Below the pieces are notes generated by a model. It was not told the origin of the DNA, searched no databases, and was given only the letters and a program-made list of their open reading frames with translations. DNA of 64,000 bases from Escherichia sp. ESNIH1 (GTDB lineage Bacteria > Pseudomonadota > Gammaproteobacteria > Enterobacterales > Enterobacteriaceae), in the NCBI GenBank assembly GCA_002918705.1, contig PQKR01000004.1:124001-188000 (forward strand), in the 5' to 3' direction. Below, piece by piece: positions 42,498-50,731 of this stretch (the first letter of the stretch is position 1; the number at the start of each line of letters is the position of its first letter). The position numbers and the translations under genes are program-made.

Positions 42498-42577
42498 TTC
42501 ACTTTCCGGACGGTATCGTAAACAGTGGAGGATACCGCCATGCTTTCTTATGCGACACTTAACCTTATGAAAGTGAA
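42498..42577. other. Nested inverted repeats after mppA
   Basis: The 9-base arms TTCACTTTC (42498-42506) and GAAAGTGAA (42569-42577) enclose a smaller pair, CGGTATC (42511-42517) and GATACCG (42531-42537). The element lies between convergent mppA and an SDR gene at the junction with the accessory block. It could be a transcript-end structure or a relic of a mobile element; neither is shown. Confidence 0.45.
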
Positions 42578-42595
42578 GAACCCTGTCTATCTTCG

Positions 42596-43351
42596 TCAGA
42601 TGGTCTGCCCGCCCGACACCTCAATACGTTGCGCGGTCACCCACCGATTATCATCACGCAGCAGGCTGGCGACCATTGGTCCGATATCGTCGGGAACGCC
42701 GACCCGCCCGAGCGCGGTCATAGCGGCAAACTGTGCGTTGACCTCGGCGTTATCGCGGACCAGGCCGCCGCCAAAATCGGTTTCAATGGCGCCTGGCGCT
42801 ATAGTATTAACGGTAATGCCGCGCGGACCCAGTTCACGTGCCATATAAACGCTGAGCATTTCCACGGCCGCTTTTGCCGCAGCGTAAGCGGAAAATCCGG
42901 GATACGATACCCGAGTCAGGCCGGATGAAAAATTGATGATGCGTCCGCCGTCTGCCAACAGGGGGAGAAGCGTCTGGACCAGGAAAAACATCCCTTTGAC
43001 ATGGACATTGAATAGCCCGTCGAACTGCGCTTCGGTGGTATCGGCTACCCTGGCAAATTCGCCCTGGCCCGCGTTATTTATCAGGTAGTCGAAGGTATCG
43101 CGTTCCCAAACTTCAGCGAGTTGTCGATGCAGCGTTTCGGCAACAGTCGGAAAGCTCGCTGTCTGCGCCATATCAAGCTGCAGTGCGATGGCTTTGCGGC
43201 CAAGAGTGCGGATTTCCGCTACAACCGCCTCAGCCTGAGTGGTGTTTCCTCTGTAGGCGACGATGATATCGCCCCCTTGACGGGCAATGGAAAGCGCGGT
43301 GTTACGACCAAGACCGCGGTTGGCGCCGGTGATGAGTGCAATTTTACTCAT
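42596..43351 (-). CDS. SDR-family oxidoreductase (first paralog)
   Basis: A 251-residue classical short-chain dehydrogenase: the NAD(P) motif TGANRGLG at residues 8-15, NNAG near 90, catalytic Ser in NFSSGLTR and the YAAAKAA Tyr/Lys motif, and the terminal phrase RIEVSGGQTI. The start at 43351 has an upstream GAGAGG site; the long N-terminal extension open in this frame is not homologous. It is divergent from an AraC gene that probably controls it. It is a paralog of the SDR at 46136. The substrate is unknown. Confidence 0.88.
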   Translation of the reverse strand: MSKIALITGANRGLGRNTALSIARQGGDIIVAYRGNTTQAEAVVAEIRTLGRKAIALQLDMAQTASFPTVAETLHRQLAEVWERDTFDYLINNAGQGEFARVADTTEAQFDGLFNVHVKGMFFLVQTLLPLLADGGRIINFSSGLTRVSYPGFSAYAAAKAAVEMLSVYMARELGPRGITVNTIAPGAIETDFGGGLVRDNAEVNAQFAAMTALGRVGVPDDIGPMVASLLRDDNRWVTAQRIEVSGGQTI

Positions 43352-43510
43352 GATGTATCCTCTCTGGTTGTTGGAGCCTCTACAATAGGAGAAGCCCGCC
43401 AGCCTACATTGCCCAATTCTTGTTATTTTTTGCCTGTTTCTCTTTTCATAATTCCTTCTGACGCGAATTAACGCATACTCGTCTTTAAAAACTTGCCTGA
43501 AAGAGTTCCT

Positions 43511-44404
43511 ATGCGCGATATCCTGTTTGAGCTTTGCCGCCGTTATGCTGATGCTCACGTCGACCGGAGCGGGGTTGCCGTTACGCCGGTTCCTGGGTTA
43601 ACGATTATCCGGGCTTTACATCATGGCGAATTGCAGGCGGCGATCAACAGACCGCTGATTGCAATGCTGCTGCAGGGGCGCAAACGCGTCACTACCGGGA
43701 GTGAAAGTTTTGAATATGGCCCCGGCGAGGCGATGGTCATTGCCGCCGATGTGCCGACTATCAGTCAGATTACCCAAGCCAGCCTTCGTCACCCCTACTA
43801 CTCCCTTGTATTGGAACTGGATACTGCAATCCTGCGTGAGCTACAGGATGTTGTGCCAGCGGATCAGGGGAAAACGTCTTCCATCGGTATTGAGCCGATG
43901 AGTGTTGAAGTGACGGATGCGGCTTACCGGCTGGCAAGGCTGTTCGAACAGCCGGAGGCGATGGCCATTCTGGGGGATGGCCTACGGCGAGAGCTGCACT
44001 ATTGGCTGCTTTGCAGCGTGCATGGACGGGCAATTCGCGCCCTGGGGGCGATGGACAGCCATTCCGAACGCATTAGCCGTGCGGTCGCTATTTTACGTAA
44101 AGATTTTATGCATCCGATAAGCGTTGAGGCGCTTGCTGGCGTGGCAGGCATGAGCGTGTCCGTTTTCCACCAACATTTTCGGGCGATTACCACCATTTCG
44201 CCCCTGCAATTCCAGAAGCAGTTGCGCCTGATTCACGCTCGTCGTCTGATGCTGGCTGATGGTACAGGAATTTCGCAAGCAGCATATACGGTCGGCTATG
44301 CCAGCGTTTCGCAATTTACCCGGGAATATGCCCGTATGTTTGGCACGCCGCCGGGGCGTGATAAACGCATGACAACCAGGACGCAATATTCTGAGTCGGA
44401 ATAG
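43511..44404 (+). CDS. AraC-family regulator (AraC_N/YqhC-like)
   Basis: A 297-residue regulator with an N-terminal AraC_N-type domain (PLIAMLLQGRKRVTTGSESF and PYYSLVLELD) and a C-terminal double helix-turn-helix (ISVEALAGVAGMSVSVFHQHF, then ISQAAYTVGYASVSQFTREYARMFG in two parts). This is the domain pairing of YqhC, which controls aldehyde reductases in E. coli. The ATG at 43511 is preferred over a TTG 18 bases upstream. It is divergent from the SDR at 42596, and its 3' end overlaps the convergent NmrA-like gene by 89 bases. Confidence 0.85.
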   Translation: MRDILFELCRRYADAHVDRSGVAVTPVPGLTIIRALHHGELQAAINRPLIAMLLQGRKRVTTGSESFEYGPGEAMVIAADVPTISQITQASLRHPYYSLVLELDTAILRELQDVVPADQGKTSSIGIEPMSVEVTDAAYRLARLFEQPEAMAILGDGLRRELHYWLLCSVHGRAIRALGAMDSHSERISRAVAILRKDFMHPISVEALAGVAGMSVSVFHQHFRAITTISPLQFQKQLRLIHARRLMLADGTGISQAAYTVGYASVSQFTREYARMFGTPPGRDKRMTTRTQYSESE

Positions 44405-45287
44405 TATGCTGTGCATTCCAGGTTTGACTCATCGGCCACCACATACCGTCTCCCAGGGCGAAGGCCACGCGATAGCGAAGCATCGGATCATCCGGATGTA
44501 AACGCAGCGCATCCCGCAGCGCGGGTAGGGTAAGTACGTTTTTGGCAAAGGGCTGTTTGGTTACCCGTTCAACGGTTTCCGCCAGTTTTCCATATGAGGT
44601 GGTTTCCCCTGCGACAAATATGACTTCATTGGCGATACGCGGCTGATGTAAATAGATCTCGGTGGTCAGCCGACCAATATCCGCAGGGGAGGTGACGGTG
44701 ACCTGCGTTTCCCATCCTCCGAGCGCATTAATAGTCCTTTTGGATAAATTCACTACATCAAATGCTGGCTCAAAGAGAAAACTGGTGAACATGCCGGTTG
44801 ATACAATTACCCATTCCGTCGCGCTCTGCTCCCGTAGCAATGTCCTGACGTCATACTGTTCGTCCCAGACCGGTTGGCCACTGCCTTTGCCGACGACATC
44901 GTAATTCACGCCAAACTGCCAGGGGAAATAGCGGTTAACGCCTGCTTCAAGCACCGCGTGGGTAATTTTTAGTTGTGTACCTGCGCCGGCGACAAAGCCC
45001 ATACAGTTGATAACGGTGGTAAAGTTCGCAAAGTGAGTTTTCAACGCCTCGATCGAACTGTTTGCGACGTCGACAGAGATAAATTCTGCCCCCGCATCAG
45101 CCAGCTTTTGATGACTCGCAGAGTGTAGGTTACCCAGGTTATCCCGGGCGCCTGGCGACACAATAACCGAGACGCTGCCATTTCGCTGTCTGACGGCTGG
45201 GATCAGGGAGCCCAATACGGCGGCCCCCAGCTGTCCTGCTCCCAGCACCAATACATTGTCATTGATATTGACGTTCTGTTTTTTCAT
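44316..45287 (-). CDS. NmrA-like NAD(P)-binding protein
   Basis: A 323-residue atypical short-chain reductase of the NmrA/isoflavone-reductase type with the dinucleotide motif VLGAGQLGAAVLGSL near residue 14 and no catalytic YxxxK. Such proteins act as redox sensors or quinone or aldehyde reductases. The start has a GAGGG site. The last 20 or so residues (from about WLSCVYHAPAAC) look non-homologous and are antisense to the AraC gene, which suggests loss of the original stop codon. The substrate is unknown. Confidence 0.8.
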   Translation of the reverse strand: MKKQNVNINDNVLVLGAGQLGAAVLGSLIPAVRQRNGSVSVIVSPGARDNLGNLHSASHQKLADAGAEFISVDVANSSIEALKTHFANFTTVINCMGFVAGAGTQLKITHAVLEAGVNRYFPWQFGVNYDVVGKGSGQPVWDEQYDVRTLLREQSATEWVIVSTGMFTSFLFEPAFDVVNLSKRTINALGGWETQVTVTSPADIGRLTTEIYLHQPRIANEVIFVAGETTSYGKLAETVERVTKQPFAKNVLTLPALRDALRLHPDDPMLRYRVAFALGDGMWWPMSQTWNAQHTIPTQNIASWLSCVYHAPAACQTYGHIPG

Positions 45288-45662
45288 ATTAAGCCCTCAC
45301 GTTGATAAGCAGCATATTTGCTACGGTAATAGCAAGTTTATGGCAGCGCTCCTGGTTCGATAAGAGAGCAGATACAGGTTAGACTGTTCGTGAAAATGGG
45401 ATAATCAATGTAGACAGAGCCGTCAGCTGTACGGGATATCTGTCGTCAACGAGCCTATCGGCGTCGGGCTTATGCCGGGCAGGTCAGCGAGCGCTCTTAC
45501 TGTCCACCGTCTGGAGTCAATATGAAAACCGTTATGATTGCCGATGCAGTTTATCAACAAACGACTGAGTGCAAAGCATAACGTCTTGTAGCAGGATCTG
45601 GATAAAGTATGTACTGAAGGGTAGTGAGCAGTCTGTGGGTTCGTTGAGTGCAACAGTGAGGA
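45288..45662. other. Intergenic region without a recognised gene
   Basis: These 375 bases lie between the NmrA-like gene and the VOC gene. Short frames exist on both strands, for example one of 19 codons from an ATG at 45522, but none has convincing composition or homology. No terminator, RNA gene or IS end was recognised. It may contain decayed coding sequence. Confidence 0.5.
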
Positions 45663-46049
45663 TCAGAAAATCTCATCTGCCGGATTTTTGGCCTGATGTT
45701 CAACATATTCGGCAATCATGCCGTCAGGGTGCTGAACTAGCATATTCCAGCCGGTGGGCACAATCTTTACCGGGTTGATGATTATCGCTCCGGTTGACGG
45801 CAGATGTTTCTCCCAGGCAGCAATATCACTGACCAAAAAAGTGGCATGAGTGGCACGAAAAGGGGCAAGGCTTTTATCGGTTCCGCCAATAAAAAGTAGT
45901 GAACCTACCTGGGCCAGTTTTAGATCGTATTCCGGGTAGTCAAATCGCAGCCTTGCTTGTTGACCGATAAGGCTTTCATAAAATGAAACCGTTTCTGCAA
46001 AGCGGGCAATCATAATGCATCGCCGGGTCAGTATATTCAGAATTTTCAT
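45663..46049 (-). CDS. VOC-superfamily (glyoxalase-like) protein
   Basis: A 128-residue protein with the glyoxalase/bleomycin-resistance fold pattern: FAETVSFYESLIGQ at the start of the module, LLFIGGTDKSLAPFRATHAT in the middle, and VQHPDGMIAEYVEH at the end. Family members are dioxygenases, isomerases or resistance proteins; the metal ligands cannot be assigned with confidence here. A GGGAG site precedes the ATG. It is divergent from the second SDR gene. Confidence 0.78.
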   Translation of the reverse strand: MKILNILTRRCIMIARFAETVSFYESLIGQQARLRFDYPEYDLKLAQVGSLLFIGGTDKSLAPFRATHATFLVSDIAAWEKHLPSTGAIIINPVKIVPTGWNMLVQHPDGMIAEYVEHQAKNPADEIF

Positions 46050-46135
46050 CGCTCTCTCCCTGTCTGTTCTCAGAAATAGCGTAGCAGCATCGGAGAGCTA
46101 TCATCTATATTTAGCTGAAAAAAGCGGGAGGTAGT

Positions 46136-46897
46136 ATGAATGATCAAACAACGATAGCACTGGTTACCGGCGGTAGCCGTGGTCTGGGCCGTTCTACGGT
46201 TGAGGCGCTTGCTTCTCGGGGCGTAAGCTCAATCTTTACTTATAAAGAGAATGACGTTGAAGCAAAAAAGGTTGTGGAACGGGTGAAGGCAATTGGCGTG
46301 ACGTCTATTGCATTGCAACTCAACGTCGGTGATACGGATTCTTTCGATGCTTTCATCGATAAATTTAAGGCAGCCCTGACGGAACTGGGTGCTAATAATT
46401 TTAATTATCTTGTCAGTAACGCAGGTAATTCCAGCAACATGAGCTTTCTCAATGCCACTGAAAGTGAATTTGACGCGTTGTACAACATTCATGTTAAAGG
46501 TGTCTTTTTTCTCACGCAAAAACTGGTTCCGTTGATGGTAAGCGGTGGGCGTATTGTCAATATTTCATCCGGCCTTACTCGTATCGTCATGGCGAACCGC
46601 GCGCCTTATGCAATCATGAAGTCAGCCGTCGAAACCATGACCAAATACATGGCATATGAATTAGGCAGTCGGGGAATTGCGGTAAACTGTGTAGCTCCGG
46701 GTGCCATTGCCACCGATTTCAGTGGCGGGGTGGTCCGCGATAACCCAGAGGTTGCACTGGCCATTTCGGGTATGACGGCGCTGGGGCGTCCTGGCCAACC
46801 AGAGGACATAGGCCCAATGATTGCCTCGTTGCTTTCTGAAGACCATCGTTGGGTCAATGCTCAGCGTATTGAAGTCTCAGGAGGTATGCGCATATAA
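46136..46897 (+). CDS. SDR-family oxidoreductase (second paralog)
   Basis: A 253-residue short-chain dehydrogenase: TGGSRGLGRS near residue 12, SNAGNS in the NNAG position, NISSGLTR catalytic Ser, and YAIMKSA carrying Tyr and Lys. The C-terminal phrase RWVNAQRIEVSGGMRI is almost the same as in the SDR at 42596, so the two are paralogs. Its codon use is more AT-rich than its neighbours. A GGGAGG site precedes the ATG. A LysR gene follows on the same strand. Confidence 0.88.
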   Translation: MNDQTTIALVTGGSRGLGRSTVEALASRGVSSIFTYKENDVEAKKVVERVKAIGVTSIALQLNVGDTDSFDAFIDKFKAALTELGANNFNYLVSNAGNSSNMSFLNATESEFDALYNIHVKGVFFLTQKLVPLMVSGGRIVNISSGLTRIVMANRAPYAIMKSAVETMTKYMAYELGSRGIAVNCVAPGAIATDFSGGVVRDNPEVALAISGMTALGRPGQPEDIGPMIASLLSEDHRWVNAQRIEVSGGMRI

Positions 46898-46986
46898 ACA
46901 TATTTTTAATAAAATGAGATAAAGGGATATCGATATCTCACTCTTCGCGTTGCCTTGCTCGCTATTTATTTAGACCAGGTAGGTGT

Positions 46987-47916
46987 ATGGATAAACTGGA
47001 ATCAATGCAGGTCTATGTCTGCGTAGTGGACACACATAGCTTCGCCAGGGCAGCGGAAGTGCTTGGACTGCCGCGTTCAACAGTATCCCGGGTCATTAAG
47101 GCGCTGGAGGCTTACCTGGGTATTCAGCTTTTACAGCGTACCACCCGCAAACTCAGCGTGACCGCAGATGGCCGTCGTTACTACGACGAGTGCAAAAATC
47201 TCCTGGCGAATATCGCCGCAATGGAATCTTCATTTCCTGGCAGAGCCGCCCAGCCCAAAGGCCGTTTTAAGGTTGGGATGCCGCAGTCTCTGGCTCGACA
47301 CTGCATTCTTCCCCGGCTCCCGGACTTTCTGCGCCACTATCCCGACCTGGAGTTGATACTGTGTTCAAGCGATAACGTCGAGGACATCATTCAGGAAGGA
47401 TATGACTGTGCGATCCGTACCGGCAGGATCGACGATTCAACGACGCTGGTCGCGCGGCCGCTCGCAAATTTTACGTGGGTGATCCTGGCCTCCCCGACAT
47501 ATATTGCGCGGCATGGCAAGCCAGAGACGGTTAACGATCTGGAGAGACATCACGCAGTCGGCTATCTGAACCACCGTACCGGACGTACCATCGAGTGGTT
47601 TTTTACGCTTGATGACGGCGATTGCGCGATTCGGATGAAAGAGACCCTGGCCGTCGATGATACTGATGCCTACATCCAGGCGGGAGTAGAAGGTCTCGGC
47701 CTTATTCGTGTTGCCAGCTATCTGGCTGCGCCGTATCTGAAGAGTGGCGCGCTTGTTCCCTGCATGGGAAACCTCTCTTTCGATTTACCGCTGTCGCTGG
47801 TCTATCCGCAAAACCGCTATCTTCCGCCTTCGGTACGCGCGTTTTATACCTGGAGCCGGGCGGTTTTACATCAACCCAGCGAGGCAGCATTAGGCGCGCT
47901 GGATGGCGGCTTTTAG
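46987..47916 (+). CDS. LysR-family regulator
   Basis: A 309-residue LysR protein with an N-terminal helix-turn-helix (FARAAEVLGLPRSTVSRVIK) and effector domain (GRFKVGMPQSLARHCILPRL onward). It belongs to the common group of one-component regulators near SDR or oxidoreductase genes. It lies 89 bases after the SDR gene on the same strand. Its last 27 bases overlap the 3' end of the opposite LysR pseudogene. Targets and effector are unknown. Confidence 0.86.
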   Translation: MDKLESMQVYVCVVDTHSFARAAEVLGLPRSTVSRVIKALEAYLGIQLLQRTTRKLSVTADGRRYYDECKNLLANIAAMESSFPGRAAQPKGRFKVGMPQSLARHCILPRLPDFLRHYPDLELILCSSDNVEDIIQEGYDCAIRTGRIDDSTTLVARPLANFTWVILASPTYIARHGKPETVNDLERHHAVGYLNHRTGRTIEWFFTLDDGDCAIRMKETLAVDDTDAYIQAGVEGLGLIRVASYLAAPYLKSGALVPCMGNLSFDLPLSLVYPQNRYLPPSVRAFYTWSRAVLHQPSEAALGALDGGF

Positions 47917-48816
47917 CTGCGTCATCAACCAGTTCAGCGCAGGACCCTGCGCCCGACGCTTGTGGCGTAATATGCACAGCGTAAACGTGGGAAAATTCAC
48001 GGGCGTCACGCTGGAACGTAAATCAAAATGCTGCTGCCAGCGCTGGGCTAGCCCCTGTGGCACCGTGGCGAACACTGGCATCGCCTTTAGCATGAGCGGG
48101 AACGTCGAAAAATTCGGCGTGACGTAACGTACACGTCGTTGTAACCCCTGACGGGCAAGCTGCCGGTCAATTTCACTGTTGTTTGACTCGCGATACGAAA
48201 CCATGACGTGCTCATAGCCAATATAATCGTGGATCGATAATGGCCCGGCGAAAGAGATCTGCTGTGGCGACCAGAGAGTAGACACGCCCATCGTCATCAC
48301 TGGCTCGCTGATAACGTCACCGGCGCTTTGCTTATTAATCGAAACAGCAATATCAATGACATCATCTTCCAGTAGCTGGCGAACCTGGAAGGGATCGGCG
48401 GCGACAACGTGTAGACCTACGCCCGGTGCGTCACGGGTGATAGCGGGCAATAGCTCTGGCATCAGCCAGCATTTGATCCAGTGACAGTTCTGCAGCAGAC
48501 AGGTGTGCATTGCCGGTGGGGGAGAAGAGTGCGTTGGCCTAAACAGCACCATGTTACGATTTTACGTCAGAGCCTACCTACTGGACATCAACGCGTCGGC
48601 GCGCGGCGTCGGCAGCATCCCTTTGGCGCTACGCACAAACAGTGGATCGTTGAACATCTCGCGCAGCCGTTTTAGCGCCCCGCTGATGGCAGGCTGCCCC
48701 AGATGAAGAACCTCTGCGGTACGGGTAACGCTGGCCTCCCGATAGAGCACAAGAAAGACCGTCAGCAGATTCAAATCTATCCGGCTGAAATCATTTTCAA
48801 TGATTTTCTTCATCAT
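47890..48816 (-). pseudogene. LysR-family regulator broken by two in-frame stop codons
   Basis: Read through, this is a complete LysR frame of about 308 codons. The DNA-binding domain (NDFSRIDLNLLTVFLVLYRE ... LGQPAISGALKRLREMFNDP) runs to residue 80, and the effector domain starts near CWLMPELLPAITRD. Between them, in the same frame, stand a TAG at 48574-48576 and a TAA at 48562-48564, with no frameshift. Translation would stop after about 80 residues. It is divergent from the metallo-hydrolase gene at 48905, its likely former target. Confidence 0.82.
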
Positions 48817-48904
48817 GATAATCAATTTGAATGTTGGTAAGCATAGAAGGATAGTGAGCATCACCAGGAAAAATCAACCAGGCGCGACCTGCGCGGAGGG
48901 CGTG

Positions 48905-49753
48905 ATGAAACATTATCAGATAGGCGACAGCATAATTTTTAAAATTTCTGAATGTGAAATGCACATTCCCGTCGTCGACTTATACCCTGATTCTACTGCG
49001 GTGGAGACTGGTGAGGCCCATCAACCGGTTTCGTTGTCTGTACATAGCTGGGTGGTACGCACCCCTGACGATATTATTGTGATTGATACCGGGATCGGTA
49101 ACGGCCGGGATCGCGGTAATAATCCGCTATATCACCAGCTCCATACGTCTTATCTGGAAAATTTGCGAGCATCAGGCATTGAACCCGAAGCGGTGACGCT
49201 GGTCTTGATGACACATCTGCATACCGATCATGTCGGCTGGAATACTTTCTGGCATGAAAACCGTTGGGTGCCGCTGTTTCCTAACGCGCGCTATATCTGT
49301 TCTGAGAAGGAACTTTCGCGGGTAAAAAATAGCGAGCGCTATCGAAATTTATGGCTCGACAGCCTGTTGCCGGTTATTGAGGCAGGGTTGCTGGAAACGA
49401 TTAATGTTGCTGAGCAGCCGGTGTTCGGCGGCAGAATACACTACGTGCCAACGCCAGGTCACAGCCCCGATCATGCAGCACTGATATTATCTTCCGGCGG
49501 TAAATATGCCTTTTTTGCTGGTGACATCGCGCATTCACCGTTGCAGTTCAGCCACCCTGAATGGAATTCAGTGTTTTGCAGCGACCATCAGCAGGCAGAA
49601 AAATCACGGCGATGGGCAATGGCATGGTGCGAGGAGCACCATGCCCTGTGGTGTAGCGCGCATTTCCCCGGAGAGTCCTGCGGCTGGCTAACTGTCGACA
49701 GGCATGTGAACTATGCCTTGACCGAGGCGGAAGACAATAATAGCGATGCGTAA
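48905..49753 (+). CDS. Metallo-beta-lactamase-fold hydrolase
   Basis: A 282-residue protein with the zinc motif THLHTDHVGW near residue 113, a further histidine in TPGHSPDH and an aspartate in FAGDIAHSP, all expected of an active binuclear hydrolase. The start at 48905 has a GGAGGG site; the longer open frame upstream lies over the divergent LysR pseudogene. Relatives include lactonases and methyl-parathion-hydrolase-like enzymes. Its 3' end overlaps the convergent epimerase gene by 43 bases. The substrate is unknown. Confidence 0.83.
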   Translation: MKHYQIGDSIIFKISECEMHIPVVDLYPDSTAVETGEAHQPVSLSVHSWVVRTPDDIIVIDTGIGNGRDRGNNPLYHQLHTSYLENLRASGIEPEAVTLVLMTHLHTDHVGWNTFWHENRWVPLFPNARYICSEKELSRVKNSERYRNLWLDSLLPVIEAGLLETINVAEQPVFGGRIHYVPTPGHSPDHAALILSSGGKYAFFAGDIAHSPLQFSHPEWNSVFCSDHQQAEKSRRWAMAWCEEHHALWCSAHFPGESCGWLTVDRHVNYALTEAEDNNSDA

Positions 49754-50631
49754 TCCATGTTCTGCAAATCCTCGATCAGGCTGGGGCCGGTGGGGTGCCA
49801 GTCCAGCTGCTGGCGCGTCCATTCGGAGCTGGCGCGGAGATTCATAGTGGCAAACAGGGTGAACCAGCCAAAATGCGCCTCAGCTTCGGCCGACGAGAGC
49901 AACATCAGCGGCAGATCGAGCTTGCGGGCAACGACTTCAGCAATATCCCGGAAGGGGACACCTTCCTCTGCCACGGCATGGTAGCGCTGGCCGCGTTCAC
50001 CCTGTTCCAGCACCAGCCGGTACAGTCGGGCGACGTCGGTGACGTGCGCCGCCGACCAGCGGTTCGCGCCCTCATCAACGCAGGCCACCGTGCCTTTTTC
50101 AATTGCTTGCTGAATGTACAGGGTAACGAGTCCCTGGCGCGTGGTGTCATGCACCTGCGGCAGGCGCACTACCCGTATATTTATACCCTCTGCAAGCAGC
50201 GCATTGCCTTCATTCTCTGAAGCCACGCGGGGATTGGTGTTAGCAGGCTTAAACTGATCTTCCCGGGCAACGGCCGTGTCGCCTTCATCACCTATACCGG
50301 TGCCGGAGGTGATGATAAACGGTCGTTCACTGCCTTTTAAAGCCTGGCCGATAGCGTGAATAACCCGCCGATCCTTTTGGCAATTTTCAGCAAAATGATG
50401 AAAATCATGGTCAAATGCGGTATGGATGACGGCATCGACGTGCTCAACGGCCTTTACCAATGTTTCCGGCGCATCAAGCGTACCGCGATACACATCGGCC
50501 CCCGCGGCGCTTATTTTCTGGGCACTGCTATCCGATCGGGCAAGGCCGAGCACCTGATGTCCCGTTGCCAGCAGTTCCGTCAGGATACGGGAGCCGATGA
50601 AGCCGCTGGCTCCGGTAAGAAATACACGCAT
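49711..50631 (-). CDS. NAD-dependent epimerase/dehydratase-type extended SDR
   Basis: A 306-residue extended short-chain reductase with TGASGFIGSRIL at residues 7-18, the IITSGTGIGDEGD strand and the VRLPQVHD and WSAAHVTDVARLY motifs of the atypical group often annotated as 3-beta-HSD/epimerase-like. The YxxxK pair is not evident. It is divergent from an XRE regulator 100 bases away, probably its controller. The substrate is unknown. Confidence 0.82.
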   Translation of the reverse strand: MRVFLTGASGFIGSRILTELLATGHQVLGLARSDSSAQKISAAGADVYRGTLDAPETLVKAVEHVDAVIHTAFDHDFHHFAENCQKDRRVIHAIGQALKGSERPFIITSGTGIGDEGDTAVAREDQFKPANTNPRVASENEGNALLAEGINIRVVRLPQVHDTTRQGLVTLYIQQAIEKGTVACVDEGANRWSAAHVTDVARLYRLVLEQGERGQRYHAVAEEGVPFRDIAEVVARKLDLPLMLLSSAEAEAHFGWFTLFATMNLRASSEWTRQQLDWHPTGPSLIEDLQNMDYASLLLSSASVKA

Positions 50632-50731
50632 AACACACCTCCAGATTAGGGTTCCTGACCAGAGTAGCGCTATATTCAGACGATAAAAGTAGGGACCTTA
50701 TCAGGGTATAAATATTAACAGGACGACGAGG

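Noticed and set aside
42525-42848. 107-codon frame after mppA on the plus strand
   Set aside because: Most of it is antisense to the SDR gene, and its composition (Ser/Arg/Pro/Thr-rich) looks non-coding despite an upstream GGAGG-like stretch.
45423-45653. 76-codon minus-strand frame in the NmrA-VOC gap
   Set aside because: No ribosome-binding site, unusual composition and no recognisable homology.
47890-48864. Apparent frameshift splitting a LysR gene
   Set aside because: Both halves have the same frame when positions are compared; the breaks are two stop codons, so this is a nonsense-interrupted gene rather than a frameshift.
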